This document shows, piece by piece, positions 6,639 to 16,000 of a DNA stretch of 45,867 nt (position 1 is its first letter; each line of letters starts with the position of its first letter). A program made the position numbers and the translations under genes. This DNA comes from Alphaproteobacteria bacterium (lineage in GTDB: Bacteria > Pseudomonadota > Alphaproteobacteria > Rhodobacterales > Rhodobacteraceae). Under the pieces are notes generated by a model, which was given only the letters and a program-made list of their open reading frames with translations, made no database searches and had not been told where the DNA came from. The DNA lies in NCBI GenBank assembly GCA_030429105.1, contig JAUIDE010000002.1, positions 71,896-117,762 of the forward strand. The letters are read 5' to 3'.

Positions 6639-9455
6639 TCATTCCGCCGCCGGCAGCAGCCGGTCCGCCATCGCCAGCGCCGCCTCCCGCTCCGCCGCCA
6701 GTCGCGCTTCCAGCGCCGGGAAATCCCCCTCCCCCGCCGCCCGCGCCATGGCCGCCTTCAATCCCTCCCCGGCGCTCTCCGCCCGGAAGGAGCCGGCGAG
6801 CGCCACCCGCTCCACCTGCTGAAGCCGGCTCTGAAGACGGTGCGCGCCCGTGAGCGCCTCGGCGATCTCCGCCTCCATCGTCCCCGCCTCGACCAGCCGG
6901 GCGAAGGCTGTGGGGGCGGACCGCGCCCCGGTCAGCGAGGCGCAGAGAAGCCCGGCCTGAGCGACGAACTCGATGTCCATCAACCCCCCGGCGCCGTGCT
7001 TGAGCGACCAGAGCTCGCCCCGGACGGCCCTGTGCGCCTCGATCAGTCGGGCGCGCATGGCGGCGACGTCAGCCCGCGTCTTTCCCTCGTCCCGCGGCGC
7101 GGCAAGCACGGCCTCGATCGCCTGCCCGATATCGGCCCGGAGCGTCTCCGGCCCCGCCACGACCCGCGCCCGCGTCAGCGCCATGTGCTCCCATGTCCAT
7201 GCCTCCTCCGCCTGATAGCGGCGGAAGCCTTCGAGCGAGACGGCGACGGGCCCCTGCCCGCCCGAGGGACGGAGCCGCATGTCGACCTCGTAGAGCGCGC
7301 CCTCCGCCGTCGCCGCCGTCAGCGCGGAGACCAGCATCTGCGTGAGCCGCGCATAATAGGGGCCGACGGAGAGCGGCTTCGGCCCGTCGGACGCCTCGGC
7401 GCCGGCGGCGTCATAGACGATGATGAGGTCGAGATCGGAGGAGGCCGTCATCTCCGACCCTCCCAGCTTCCCCATCCCGATCACCGCCGCGCCGCGGCCC
7501 GGCGGCGCGCCGTGCCGGCGAGCGAACTCCGCCTCCACGACCGGAAGAAGCGCGCGGAGGCAGGCTTCGGCCACGTCGGAAAACCCGCGCCCCGCCTCCG
7601 CCTCGTCCGCCACCCCGCGCAGCACCTGCACGCCGAGGCGGAATCGCCGCTCCTTGGCCCAGGCGCGGACGGCGTTGAGCCGCATCTCGTAGTCCGTGGC
7701 GCGGGCGAGCGCGGCGGAAAGCTCCGCCTCCAGCGCCGCGAGCGGCGGCGGCGGGGCGAAGAAGTCGGCGTCGAGAACGGCGTCGAGCACCGCCGCATTG
7801 CGCCCGAGATAGGCCGCGAGCCGCGGCGCGGCGGCGCAGATTTCCGCCAGAAGATCGAGAAGCTGCGGATTCGCCTCGAAAAGCGAGAAAAGCTGCACCC
7901 CGGCGGGCAGGCCGGAGAGGAACCGGTCGAATTGCAGCGCCGCGTCGTCCGGATCCCCCGCCTTGGCCAACCTCCGGAGAATCTCCGGCGCGAGGATTCG
8001 GAACTTCCGCCGCGCGCGGGAGGAGCGGGTGGCCGCGATCTCCCCCCCGCCCCACCGCTCCGCCATCTCGCGAACCATGTCCGGCCGAGCGAAGGGCAGT
8101 TCCGCGATCACCTTGTCGAGATCCGGCGCCGGGGCGGCGGGGGCCGATTTGCCGAAGAAGGCGCGGACCCGCGCCCTGACTTCAGAAAGCCGCGCAGCCA
8201 CTTCCGACTCCATCGCCCCGCGGCTCTCCCACCCGCCGAGCGCGGCGGCCTGCGCCCGCCCCTCCGCCGAGACGGGTATGGCATGGGTCTGCGCGTCGTC
8301 GATCATCTGGAGCCGGTGTTCCAGCCGCCGGTGCTCGCGATAGGCGAAGACGAGCGCCGCCCGCGTCTCCCCATCCATCCGCCCAGCCGCCTCCAGCGCG
8401 TCGAGCGCCTGTTCGGTGCCCCGGACGCGGAGCGAAAGGTCCCGCCCGCCGAAGGCGAGCTGCTGCGTCTGGGCGAAGAACTCGATCTCCCGGATGCCGC
8501 CCGGCGCGAGCTTCAGGTCGTATCCCGGCAGGTCGCGCGGCCCGTTCAGCCCCTTCGCGTCGCGGATCTTGGCGCGAATATCGTTGATGTCCTCAAGCGC
8601 CGCGAAATCGAGATGCCGCCGCCAGACGAAGGGAGCGAGCCCGGCGAGGAACGCCTCCCCCGCCGCGATATCCCCAGCCGCCGCCCGCGCCTTGATGAAG
8701 GCGGCGCGCTCCCAAGTCCTCCCGACGCTTTCGTAATAGCGTTCGGCCGCCTCCATCGAGAGGCAGATCGGTGTCACCGAAGGATTGGGCCGCAGCCGCA
8801 GATCGACGCGAAACACATATCCGTCAGCCGTGATCTCGGAGAGGAGCTTCACCGCCCGCTGCGCCACCCGGACCCAGCGCGTCTTCACCTCGCCGCCCGC
8901 ATCAGGCCCGAAGCGCTCTCCGTCATGCAGGAGGATGAGGTCGATGTCCGAGGAATAGTTCAGCTCCCGCGCGCCGCCCTTGCCCATGGCGAGCGCGACA
9001 AGGCCGGCCTCCGCCGCCGTCTTTCCTGCAAGAGGGCCGGACGTCTCGGTCGCCAGAGACGCGCCGAAGGCGGCCTCCACAGCATGATCCGCAAGTTCGG
9101 AAAGGGCGCCGGTGACCGCGGGAAGGGCCCAGAGCCCGCCGAGGTCCGCAAGCGCGATCAGCAATGCGGCGCGGCGCTTGAGAACCCGGAGCGCCACGCC
9201 CGCCTCCCGCATCGCCGTGGGTACAGGCTCCGCAATCAGGGCGGCGAAGGCCGCCTCCGGCCCGGCGTCTAGCGCGCCGGAAAGCCATTCAGCCTCCCGC
9301 TCGATGAGCCGGGCAAGATAGGGGCTTGAGCCGGCGGCGCCGGACAGGAGCGCCGCGATCTTGCCGCACGCGCCGAGGCTAGCCGCCGCTTCCGCCCCGC
9401 GCCGCGCGTCATGCGCCCGCGGCAGGGCCGCGATGCGGCCGGCGAACCCGCTCAC
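6639..9455 (-). CDS. glnE: Bifunctional glutamine synthetase adenylyltransferase/deadenylylase
   Basis: A 938-residue protein with two nucleotidyltransferase halves, the hallmark of GlnE. The N-terminal adenylyl-removing half carries GKGGARELNYSSDIDLILLH (about 158-178). The C-terminal adenylylating half carries GMGKLGGSEMTASSDLDLII. Helical GlnE linker segments follow each (GGIREIEFFAQTQQLAFG and GGLMDIEFVAQ). It attaches AMP to, or removes it from, glutamine synthetase in response to PII and glutamine. The start is GTG 9455, which overlaps the stop of the paaG-like gene as GTGA. The length is in the usual range for alphaproteobacterial GlnE. Confidence 0.95.
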   Translation of the reverse strand: MSGFAGRIAALPRAHDARRGAEAAASLGACGKIAALLSGAAGSSPYLARLIEREAEWLSGALDAGPEAAFAALIAEPVPTAMREAGVALRVLKRRAALLIALADLGGLWALPAVTGALSELADHAVEAAFGASLATETSGPLAGKTAAEAGLVALAMGKGGARELNYSSDIDLILLHDGERFGPDAGGEVKTRWVRVAQRAVKLLSEITADGYVFRVDLRLRPNPSVTPICLSMEAAERYYESVGRTWERAAFIKARAAAGDIAAGEAFLAGLAPFVWRRHLDFAALEDINDIRAKIRDAKGLNGPRDLPGYDLKLAPGGIREIEFFAQTQQLAFGGRDLSLRVRGTEQALDALEAAGRMDGETRAALVFAYREHRRLEHRLQMIDDAQTHAIPVSAEGRAQAAALGGWESRGAMESEVAARLSEVRARVRAFFGKSAPAAPAPDLDKVIAELPFARPDMVREMAERWGGGEIAATRSSRARRKFRILAPEILRRLAKAGDPDDAALQFDRFLSGLPAGVQLFSLFEANPQLLDLLAEICAAAPRLAAYLGRNAAVLDAVLDADFFAPPPPLAALEAELSAALARATDYEMRLNAVRAWAKERRFRLGVQVLRGVADEAEAGRGFSDVAEACLRALLPVVEAEFARRHGAPPGRGAAVIGMGKLGGSEMTASSDLDLIIVYDAAGAEASDGPKPLSVGPYYARLTQMLVSALTAATAEGALYEVDMRLRPSGGQGPVAVSLEGFRRYQAEEAWTWEHMALTRARVVAGPETLRADIGQAIEAVLAAPRDEGKTRADVAAMRARLIEAHRAVRGELWSLKHGAGGLMDIEFVAQAGLLCASLTGARSAPTAFARLVEAGTMEAEIAEALTGAHRLQSRLQQVERVALAGSFRAESAGEGLKAAMARAAGEGDFPALEARLAAEREAALAMADRLLPAAE

Positions 9456-10228
9456 CGGCCCTCGAATATTGGTTTCCGCTTTTCGAGGAAAGCGAGCACG
9501 CCCTCCTCGAAATCCCGGCTCGCGCCGAGAGCCTGCTGCGCCTTCGCCTCAACGGCGAGCTGCTCGTGAAAACCGTTCTCGACGCTCTGGCGGAGCGCGG
9601 AGCGGATCGCGGCGTAGGCGCGGGTCGGCCCTTTCGCGAGGCGCGCCGCAAGTTCGTCAACCCGCGCCATCAGGGCGTCATCCTCCGTCACTTCCCAGAT
9701 CATGCCCCATTCCGCCGCCTGCGGCGCCGGAATCGGCTCCGCGAAGAGGCACATACCCATCGCGCGCGCGAGGCCGACCTGCCGCGGCAGGTGCCAGGTG
9801 CCCCCCGCATCCGGCAAGAGGCCGATGCGCGCGAAGGCTTCGAGGAAATAGGCGGAGCGGGCGGCGATCACCACGTCGCAGGCGAGCGCGAGATTGGCGC
9901 CGGCCCCGGCCGCGGGGCCGTTCACTGCGGCGATGATCGGAACGGGGCTCGCTTCGATCATCTTCAGGATCGGATCGTATTCCTCGCGCAGGAGCCGCTC
10001 GAGATCGATGTCGGAGGCCCGCTGCGCCTGCCCGAGATCCTGGCCCGAGCAAAAGCCGCGCCCGGCACCGGTCAGCACGATCGCACGCGACTCTGCCTGT
10101 GCTCGCGGCAAGGCGTGGCGAAGCTCCGCCCGCATGATGGCGGTGAACCCGTTGAGCGCCTGTGGCCGGTTGAGCGTGATGCGCGCGACGCCGTCTTCAA
10201 CCGAATAGAGTATTTCCCGATAGTCCAT
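9452..10228 (-). CDS. Enoyl-CoA hydratase/isomerase, PaaG-like
   Basis: This crotonase-fold protein of 258 residues resembles PaaG, the ring-epoxide isomerase of phenylacetyl-CoA breakdown. LTGAGRGFCSGQDLGQ is the first oxyanion-hole motif, and NGPAAGAGANLALACDVVIA is the second. GLLPDAGGTWHLPRQVG places the Asp as in PaaG, and the protein ends FLEKRKPIFEGR. ATG 10228 is preferred over GTG 10231. The other paa genes are absent, so a more general enoyl-CoA hydratase role is possible. It overlaps the glnE start by 4 bases, an odd functional pairing. Confidence 0.82.
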   Translation of the reverse strand: MDYREILYSVEDGVARITLNRPQALNGFTAIMRAELRHALPRAQAESRAIVLTGAGRGFCSGQDLGQAQRASDIDLERLLREEYDPILKMIEASPVPIIAAVNGPAAGAGANLALACDVVIAARSAYFLEAFARIGLLPDAGGTWHLPRQVGLARAMGMCLFAEPIPAPQAAEWGMIWEVTEDDALMARVDELAARLAKGPTRAYAAIRSALRQSVENGFHEQLAVEAKAQQALGASRDFEEGVLAFLEKRKPIFEGR

Positions 10229-10678
10229 CACCGCCCTCTCCCTGCACGCGCCCGATCATACAGGCGAGGGCGCGGGCGCCAAGCAGAGGAAGGCGGCGGG
10301 GCCGCGGCCAATACACGCCGCCACGACCCCGCCCGTCGGCCGCGACACACGCGGCGGGCGGCGACTCTCTGAACTCGTCGCACCCCTACGCAGCGCCGCC
10401 CGACCGCAGCGGCCGACGCGAGGGCCCGGAACACGCCATACGCTCCACCCCTGAAGCTCACTGGCCCGGGCCCGCGCCAAGTCTTGCAAGTCCGGCGCCA
10501 ACATCGCGGTGGCGGGCAAACGGTTGTCCGGACGCCCGAAACCGGCGGATGCTGGTGTGAGCGCCCTGCCGGGCTGAAGCGAGTCGTTCCAGATCGGCGC
10601 GACGGCGTCCCGGAATGAGCCGCACGGATACATTCCGGGCGATCCCTCGAGGGAACCCGCACTTTCAACGGAAGGGGC
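10229..10678. other. 450-base gene-free region with inverted repeats
   Basis: No convincing gene is visible between the paaG-like start and the ccmH stop. Open frames here lack ribosome sites and protein-like composition. It contains a 9-bp perfect stem (10609-10617 with 10631-10639, 13-base loop) and the palindrome CCCTCGAGGG (10644-10653), both just downstream of ccmH. I found no tRNA, tmRNA, RNase P or SRP RNA signature. Confidence 0.5.
10609..10639 (-). terminator. Hairpin downstream of ccmH
   Basis: CCCGGAATG and CATTCCGGG pair perfectly about 40 bases after the ccmH stop. No U-run follows in the minus-strand direction, so it may mark the 3' end of the ccm message by a Rho-dependent or processing route. 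Confidence 0.35.
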
Positions 10679-11134
10679 TCAGTCCCTCGTCAGCTCGGCG
10701 AGCCGCGCCTCTTCCTCCGGGCTCAACCTCTCCGGCGCGCGCGGCGCCTCACGCCGCTGCCTGCGAACCCAGACGAAGACCCCGGCGCCGCCCACCAGCA
10801 GCAGAGCCGGCCCCGCCAGCCAGAGCACGAGATTGCCGCCCGTCATCTTCGGGTTCAGGAGAACGAACTCGCCATACCGCTCCACCACATAGGCGACTGT
10901 CTCCTCGTCCGTATCGCCGGCGACCAGCCTCTCGCGAACGAGCAGGCGAAGATCCCTGGCGAGGGCGGCGTGCGAATCGTCGATGTTCTCGTTCCGGCAA
11001 ACGAGGCAGCGCAGATCTTTCGAGATGTCGCGCGCCCGGGCTTCGAGCGCCGGATCGTCAAGGATTTCGTCCGGCTGCACCGCCCAGGACGGCGCTGCAA
11101 GAAGCATCGCGAGTGCGAGGACCAGGTAACGCAT
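10679..11134 (-). CDS. ccmH: Cytochrome c maturation protein CcmH
   Basis: A 151-residue membrane-anchored thiol-disulfide protein of cytochrome c system I. It has an N-terminal signal segment ([16 protein letters not shown]) and then the redox motif [11 protein letters not shown] (Cys-x-x-Cys) in the helical domain. A C-terminal membrane helix ([21 protein letters not shown]) and a cytoplasmic basic tail follow. CcmH works with CcmF and CcmG to present reduced apocytochrome c for heme attachment in the periplasm. ATG 11134 fits GGAGTAGGGTG better than GTG 11137. It begins 4 bases after the ccmF stop, so the two are one transcript. The family consensus around the first Cys is usually Cys-Pro-x-Cys; here it is Cys-Leu-Val-Cys. 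Confidence 0.93.
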   Translation of the reverse strand: MRYLVLALAMLLAAPSWAVQPDEILDDPALEARARDISKDLRCLVCRNENIDDSHAALARDLRLLVRERLVAGDTDEETVAYVVERYGEFVLLNPKMTGGNLVLWLAGPALLLVGGAGVFVWVRRQRREAPRAPERLSPEEEARLAELTRD

Positions 11135-11138
11135 CACC

Positions 11139-13136
11139 CTACTCCGCCGGCGTGGCGACGGCTGCGGGAGGAGCCTTGGATGCGGCCTTGGCCGCCGCGC
11201 CGACGCGATAGCGCCTGTCGGTCAGGCTCACGAGACCGCCGAGCGCCATCACGAGCGCGCCGAGCCAGATCCAGTTTGCATAGGGCTTGATGTAGGAACG
11301 CACGGCCCAGCGCGCCCCGCCCTCCGCCGGGTCGCCGAGAACGACGTATATGTCCCGCGTCAGGCCGCTGTCGATCCCCGCCTCGGTCGTCGGCGTTCGC
11401 TGTACGGGGTAGAATCGCTTCTCCGGATAGACGACCGTGTCGATCTCGCCGTTCCGGAACACCGTGAACTTGCCGATATCGGCCTGGTAGTTCGGGCCCT
11501 GAAACGGGCGCACGCCCTCAAAAAGGATCTCGTAGCCCCCGATCTCGATCCGGTCGCCGGGCGAGGCGAGGCGGATGTCCTCCACCTCCCAGGCCGAAAT
11601 CGCGGCGATGCCGAAGATGGTGAAGCCGAAGCCGGCATGGGCGACTGACTTGCCCCAGTCCGCCCGCGGCAGGTTGGCGAGGCGACGGAGGCTTTCGGCG
11701 ACCGGCGCGCGCCCGGCCTTGGCCCGGTCCGCCAGTTCCGCGACGACCCCGAGGCACACCCAGGCGGCGAGCGCGATGCCGATCGGCGCGAAGACGGAAC
11801 GCCCGGTCTGAAGGCTCCAGATCAGCGCAGCGATGAGGAAGACGATGACGAGCACCATCATCACCTTGCGCCAGACCTTCGCGAGATCGCCCCGCTTCCA
11901 CGGCAGCATCGAGCCGAAAGGCAGCGCGATGGCGAGGAGGATCATGAAGGGCGTGAAGGATGCGTCGAAGAACGGCGCGCCGACGGAGATCTTCGTTCCG
12001 TCGATCATTTCCCGGAACAGTGGCGCCAGCGTTCCGACGAACACAACAGCGCAGGAGACAGTGAGGAGGAGGTTGTTGAGGATCAGCCCCCCCTCACGGC
12101 TCACCGGCGCGAAAGCGCCCTCGGCTCGCATCTTCGGCGCACGCCAGGCGTAGAGCGCGAGCCCGCCGCCGATGGCGACCACCAGCATCCAGAGCAGGAA
12201 CTGGCCGCGCGTCGGGTCCGAGGCGAAGGCGTGAACCGAGGTAAGGACGCCCGAGCGGACGATGAAGGCCCCGATCAGCGAAAGCGAGAAGGCGAAGATG
12301 GCGAGCAGGATCGTCCAGCTCTTCAGCGTTCCACGCTTCTCCACCACTATGGCGCTGTGCAGCAGGGCGGCGGCGACCAGCCACGGCATGAAGCTCGCGT
12401 TCTCAACAGGGTCCCAGAACCACCAGCCGCCCCAGCCGAGCTCGTAATAGGCCCACCACGAGCCGAGCGCGATGCCGATGGTAAGGTTGAGCCAAGCGAG
12501 CAGAGTCCACGGCCGCACCCAACGCGCCCAGGCCGCGTCGACCCGCCCCTCGATCAGCGCGGCGATAGCGAAGGAATAGCTCATCGAGAGGCCGACATAG
12601 CCGATATAGAGAAATGGCGGATGGAAGGCGAGCCCCGGATCCTGAAGCAGCGGGTTGAGGTCGTTTCCGTCCGCCGGTGCGGGGAAGAGCCGCCAGAACG
12701 GATTGGAAGTCCAGAGGATGAAGCCGATGAAGGCGGCGCCGATCATCCCCTGCACGGCGAGCGCCCGCGCCTTCAGACCGTCGGGAAGGGTGCCGCCGAA
12801 AATCGCCACCAGCGCACCGAAGAGCGCCAGAATCAGGACCCATAGGAGCATGGAGCCCTCATGGTTCCCCCAGACGCCGGCGACCTTGTAGAGCATCGGC
12901 TTCAGCGAGTTCGAATTCGCCGCGACGAGGCGGACAGAGAAATCCGACACCACGAAGGAGTAGGTGAGCGCCGCAAAGGCGACGGCAAGCGCGACGAATT
13001 GCAGGATCGCCGCGGGCGAGCCAAGGCGCATCCAGTCCACCCAGCCCTTCTGCGCGCCGATGAGCGGCACGGTGGACTGCCAGAGGGCGAGGACAAAGGC
13101 GATGATGACGGCGAAATGGCCCAGTTCGGCGATCAT
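11139..13136 (-). CDS. ccmF: Cytochrome c heme lyase subunit CcmF
   Basis: A 665-residue polytopic inner-membrane protein. It contains the heme-handling WWD signature [19 protein letters not shown] and the flanking SWWAYYELG, with many hydrophobic helices before and after. A periplasmic domain near the C-terminus (from about residue 525) ends in a final membrane helix. CcmF takes heme from holo-CcmE and, with CcmH, ligates it to the CxxCH of apocytochromes. The start ATG 13136 has GGGAG at the right distance and gives [12 protein letters not shown], the usual CcmF N-terminus. ccmE is not directly upstream, so the ccm genes are split in this genome. Confidence 0.96.
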   Translation of the reverse strand: MIAELGHFAVIIAFVLALWQSTVPLIGAQKGWVDWMRLGSPAAILQFVALAVAFAALTYSFVVSDFSVRLVAANSNSLKPMLYKVAGVWGNHEGSMLLWVLILALFGALVAIFGGTLPDGLKARALAVQGMIGAAFIGFILWTSNPFWRLFPAPADGNDLNPLLQDPGLAFHPPFLYIGYVGLSMSYSFAIAALIEGRVDAAWARWVRPWTLLAWLNLTIGIALGSWWAYYELGWGGWWFWDPVENASFMPWLVAAALLHSAIVVEKRGTLKSWTILLAIFAFSLSLIGAFIVRSGVLTSVHAFASDPTRGQFLLWMLVVAIGGGLALYAWRAPKMRAEGAFAPVSREGGLILNNLLLTVSCAVVFVGTLAPLFREMIDGTKISVGAPFFDASFTPFMILLAIALPFGSMLPWKRGDLAKVWRKVMMVLVIVFLIAALIWSLQTGRSVFAPIGIALAAWVCLGVVAELADRAKAGRAPVAESLRRLANLPRADWGKSVAHAGFGFTIFGIAAISAWEVEDIRLASPGDRIEIGGYEILFEGVRPFQGPNYQADIGKFTVFRNGEIDTVVYPEKRFYPVQRTPTTEAGIDSGLTRDIYVVLGDPAEGGARWAVRSYIKPYANWIWLGALVMALGGLVSLTDRRYRVGAAAKAASKAPPAAVATPAE

Positions 13137-13159
13137 GGCGCGCTCCCTTGTTGCCCCGG

Positions 13160-13187
13160 AGTTTAATCCTTTGTGAAGGCGCGGCAA
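13160..13187 (-). promoter_or_regulatory. Candidate ccmFH promoter
   Basis: On the minus strand TTGCCG (13187-13182) and TAAACT (13165-13160) are 16 bases apart, each matching four of six sigma-70 consensus positions. They lie about 25 bases before ATG 13136. Confidence 0.3.
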
Positions 13188-13384
13188 TGCGCGGATGCGC
13201 GCGGATGGGCGATGTTCCGTCGGGCGGAAGACCCATGCGCCTGCGGCATGGCCGCCTTGCCTGATCGTTGATGGCGCCGCCCGGGCGCCGCGCCTATTTC
13301 ACCGGTATGAGCGCGGGAACGCAACGCCCGCCGCCTCGCCCCGGCGTTATCTCCCTGGCGCCTGGCGTGCGGGGCCTCACACCG

Positions 13385-13430
13385 GCCTCCGCCGGGGCGC
13401 CCATCCCCCCAAGGGCGCCCCGCGGAGGCC
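13385..13430 (-). terminator. Long GC hairpin directly after the ThDP-enzyme gene
   Basis: The arms GGCCTCCGC-C-GGGGCGCCC and GGGCGCCCC-GCGGAGGCC form an 18-bp stem with one bulged base and a 10-base loop. It starts 4 bases after the stop of the ThDP enzyme gene. No T-run follows. It likely ends or protects that transcript before the ccmF promoter. The rest of 13137-13433 holds no gene that I can support. Confidence 0.55.
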
Positions 13431-13433
13431 CAA

Positions 13434-15113
13434 TCACCCGGAGACAACGACGTCGAGGAGCGCAAGGCGGCCGCGCTCTGTCTCCGCAAGCGCCTCGACG
13501 AGAGCGGGCGCGAGATCATCCGATTCGTCGACCCGCATCGCGAAAGCCCGGCTGGCGCGCGCGACGGCGGCGAAGTCCGGCGAAGGCGCCAGTGAAGTCA
13601 ACGGCATCCGGTTCGCCCGCGCCGCCGCCCCGCCCGGATAGAGCCCGGAGACGGACTGTCGCACCGCCCCCCATTCCGCATTGTTCAGGATCACGAGAAG
13701 AGGGGCGAGACCGAGCGCCTCGGCGATCTGATGGCAGGCGACGGGGTTAGAGAAGATGTAGCTCCCGTCCCCCATCGTCGCGACGACGAGGCGACGGGGT
13801 GCGGCCAGCTTCATTCCGAGCGCAGCCGGGAAGCTCCAGCCGAGGCCGCCCGCATGGGGCTCCTGTCTCCACTGCCCGCGCTCCGTCAAACCGAGCGGGG
13901 CGAGCGGTGCGCCAAGTTCGGAGAGAACCGTCGCCTCCCGCCCCCGGATCGCCGCGCCGATTGCGGCCGAGACAAAGCCTTTCGTCATCGGCGCGCCCGT
14001 AGCTTGGGCCGAGGCCTTGGCCGCATCCGCTTTCGCAGCCGCATTGAGCGCAGCCAGTCGCGGCCTGCGCGCCGCTATGCGTCCTGCGGCTTCGGCGCGA
14101 TGCGGGCGCATCGCCGCCTCCAGGGCGACGAGCCCCGGCCCCGTCTCCGTCGCGAGCGTGATCTCGCTGTGGAACATTCGCACCGGCGTGCGGGCCATCA
14201 GCGGGTCCGGCCCGAGTTGGACGATGCGGAGGCCCGGCGGAACGGCGTGCATGTCCGGCGACCACGGTGCGAGACTGTCGATCACCAGCGCGGCGTCCGC
14301 CCGCTCGAGAGCGGCGCCGATCACCGGACCGATCCACGAGGCATGGTCTTGGCTCACCGCGTTCGCGACGGCCCACCAGTCCGCCACCGGGATCGCCCAG
14401 TCCTCCGCCAGCCGAGCAAGCGCGGCCCAGCCTGCGGCGTCGCCAGCGCCGCGCTGCGCCGCGATGAGGGGCCGGTCCGCCAGGGCGAGAAGGCGGGCGG
14501 CGCGTTCGATTTCCTCGGCCGGGGCGTGAAGGCCGGCAGGGGCGTAGGCGGGCGGGCCCGCCGGCGCGTCGATCTCTTCCGAAAGGATCTCGCGCGGCAA
14601 GGAAAGATAGACGGGGCCCTGCGGATAGGAGAGCGCGATTGCGGCCGCCCGGTCCAGCAGCGGCCCGATCTGCTCGGGAAAGCGCAGTTCATAGTCCCAC
14701 TTCGCGCACTCACGGATCAGCGCGTGCTGGTCCCGCATCTCCTGCCCCCAGCCGATGGGAACGGTGCGGGCGCCGAAGCGGCCAGCCTCGACTGTAGGCG
14801 TCCGCCCCGACATGATGATGACCGGAACCTGATCCGACGCCGCGTTGAGCGCGCCGATCACGCCGTTGGCGAGGCCGACATTGGTGTGCAGCATCACCGC
14901 CTGCAGACGACCAGTCGCCAGCCAGGCTCCATGCGCCATGCCCATGGCGGCATGTTCGTGCGGCGCGAGGATCTCCTCCGGCAGCTCGATTCCCGCCTCG
15001 GCAGCCTGCGCCAGACCCTCGATAACGGGCGGAAAGTCGGTGCCGGAATTGGCGAAGACATGCGTAACGCCGAGCGCCTTGAGCCGTGCGAAGATCGCGC
15101 CTCCGGCGTTCAT
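13434..15113 (-). CDS. ThDP-dependent enzyme of the acetolactate synthase/benzoylformate decarboxylase superfamily
   Basis: This 559-residue protein has three ThDP-enzyme domains. The N-terminal Pyr domain has the catalytic Glu in LAPHEHAAMGMAHGAW, and a central domain follows. In the C-terminal PP domain the cofactor motif GDGSYIFSNP starts and closes at ILNNAEWGAVRQ, the GDG-to-NN spacing of the family. The start ATG 15113 gives MNAGGAIFARLKALGVTHVF, a normal family N-terminus. It is probably a 2-oxoacid decarboxylase or carboligase; the substrate is not evident. It begins 5 bases after the ispE stop, so it is co-transcribed with an isoprenoid gene. True IlvB is unlikely because no small subunit is nearby. 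Confidence 0.88.
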   Translation of the reverse strand: MNAGGAIFARLKALGVTHVFANSGTDFPPVIEGLAQAAEAGIELPEEILAPHEHAAMGMAHGAWLATGRLQAVMLHTNVGLANGVIGALNAASDQVPVIIMSGRTPTVEAGRFGARTVPIGWGQEMRDQHALIRECAKWDYELRFPEQIGPLLDRAAAIALSYPQGPVYLSLPREILSEEIDAPAGPPAYAPAGLHAPAEEIERAARLLALADRPLIAAQRGAGDAAGWAALARLAEDWAIPVADWWAVANAVSQDHASWIGPVIGAALERADAALVIDSLAPWSPDMHAVPPGLRIVQLGPDPLMARTPVRMFHSEITLATETGPGLVALEAAMRPHRAEAAGRIAARRPRLAALNAAAKADAAKASAQATGAPMTKGFVSAAIGAAIRGREATVLSELGAPLAPLGLTERGQWRQEPHAGGLGWSFPAALGMKLAAPRRLVVATMGDGSYIFSNPVACHQIAEALGLAPLLVILNNAEWGAVRQSVSGLYPGGAAARANRMPLTSLAPSPDFAAVARASRAFAMRVDESDDLAPALVEALAETERGRLALLDVVVSG

Positions 15114-15118
15114 CCGCG

Positions 15119-16000
15119 TCACGGATGCGCCTCCACCGGAGAGGCGACGACCCACCAGCCGGGTTCCGCCGCGCGGAGCCGCTCCGCCGCCTCGAGGGCC
15201 GACGATTCCCTCGCATGAAGGCCGAAGCAGGTCGCGCCGGATCCCGACATTCGCGCCAGGGCGCAAGACTTGTCCCAGGCGAGGGCGGCAAGGGCGCGAC
15301 CGATCGCGGGGCGGAGCCTTCGGGCGGACGCCTCCAGATCGTTGCGCTGCCGGGCGAGCCAGCTCGTGAGATGCGCGAAATCGTGAAACCGCGCCGGGGC
15401 CTGCGGACCTTCGGGCCCTTCACGACGCTCAAGCCCGGCGAAGACCTCGGCGGTAGAAAGCGGTTGCATCGGGTTGGCGAGCACCATCCAGAACGCAGGA
15501 AAGCCCGGCGCGGGCGTAAGCGTCTCGCCGGCTCCGGCCATCATGGCGGGGCGCTGCGCAAGGCATACCGGGACGTCGGCGCCGAGCCCTTCCGCGATCT
15601 CCGTCAATCGCTCCTCCGGAGCGCCTGGCCAGAGCCGCGCGAGGAGCCGGAGCGCGGCGCCGGCGTCAGCCGATCCGCCGCCAATCCCGGAGGCGACGGG
15701 AAGCCGTTTTTCGAGCCGGAGCGCCGCGCCCGGCGCGCCGGGCGTGAGGGCGGAAAGCCGCTCCGCCGCGCGGATCACGAGATTGTCCGCTCCAGAGGAG
15801 AGCGCGACAGAGAACGGGCCGCTGAGAGAGAGCGAGAGTCCCCGCGCCGGCTCCGCCTCCAGCCCGTCGCCGCAGAGCGGGAAGACGGCGAGGCTTTCCA
15901 ATATATGATAGCCGTCCTGCCGCCGGCCGCGGACATGGAGGAAGAGATTGACCTTGGCCCGCGCCGTCTCCCGCAGCGCGGCGCGCGCCTCAGCCGCCAT
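15119..16000 (-). CDS. ispE: 4-diphosphocytidyl-2-C-methyl-D-erythritol kinase
   Basis: A 293-residue GHMP kinase of the MEP isoprenoid pathway, phosphorylating the 2-hydroxyl of CDP-methylerythritol. RAKVNLFLHV opens the substrate site with Lys. LPVASGIGGGSADAGAALR is the ATP-binding glycine loop, and ARMSGSGATCFGL is the third GHMP motif. The start ATG 16000 gives MAAEARAALRETARAKVNL and overlaps the end of the upstream TPR gene by 11 bases, so translation is probably coupled. Confidence 0.95.
   Translation of the reverse strand: MAAEARAALRETARAKVNLFLHVRGRRQDGYHILESLAVFPLCGDGLEAEPARGLSLSLSGPFSVALSSGADNLVIRAAERLSALTPGAPGAALRLEKRLPVASGIGGGSADAGAALRLLARLWPGAPEERLTEIAEGLGADVPVCLAQRPAMMAGAGETLTPAPGFPAFWMVLANPMQPLSTAEVFAGLERREGPEGPQAPARFHDFAHLTSWLARQRNDLEASARRLRPAIGRALAALAWDKSCALARMSGSGATCFGLHARESSALEAAERLRAAEPGWWVVASPVEAHP

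Noticed and set aside
6370-6642. 90-codon minus-strand frame ending at the HDAC start
   Set aside because: Its start lies upstream of the best -10 box and it has no ribosome site or protein-like sequence.
6840-9272. 810-codon open frame on the plus strand antisense to glnE
   Set aside because: Arg/Pro-rich composition and no domain; it is the usual open antisense frame of a GC-rich gene with a clear product on the other strand.
10228-10668. 146- and 125-codon minus-strand frames in the paaG-ccmH gap
   Set aside because: Arg/Ala/Pro-rich, no ribosome site, no recognisable domain; treated as non-coding.
10229-10678. tmRNA, RNase P RNA, SRP RNA or 6S RNA in the large gap
   Set aside because: None of the conserved sequence blocks that I know for these RNAs is present on either strand.
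13434-15113. Calling the ThDP enzyme ilvB
   Set aside because: No small-subunit gene is adjacent and the sequence fits a broader decarboxylase/ligase group.
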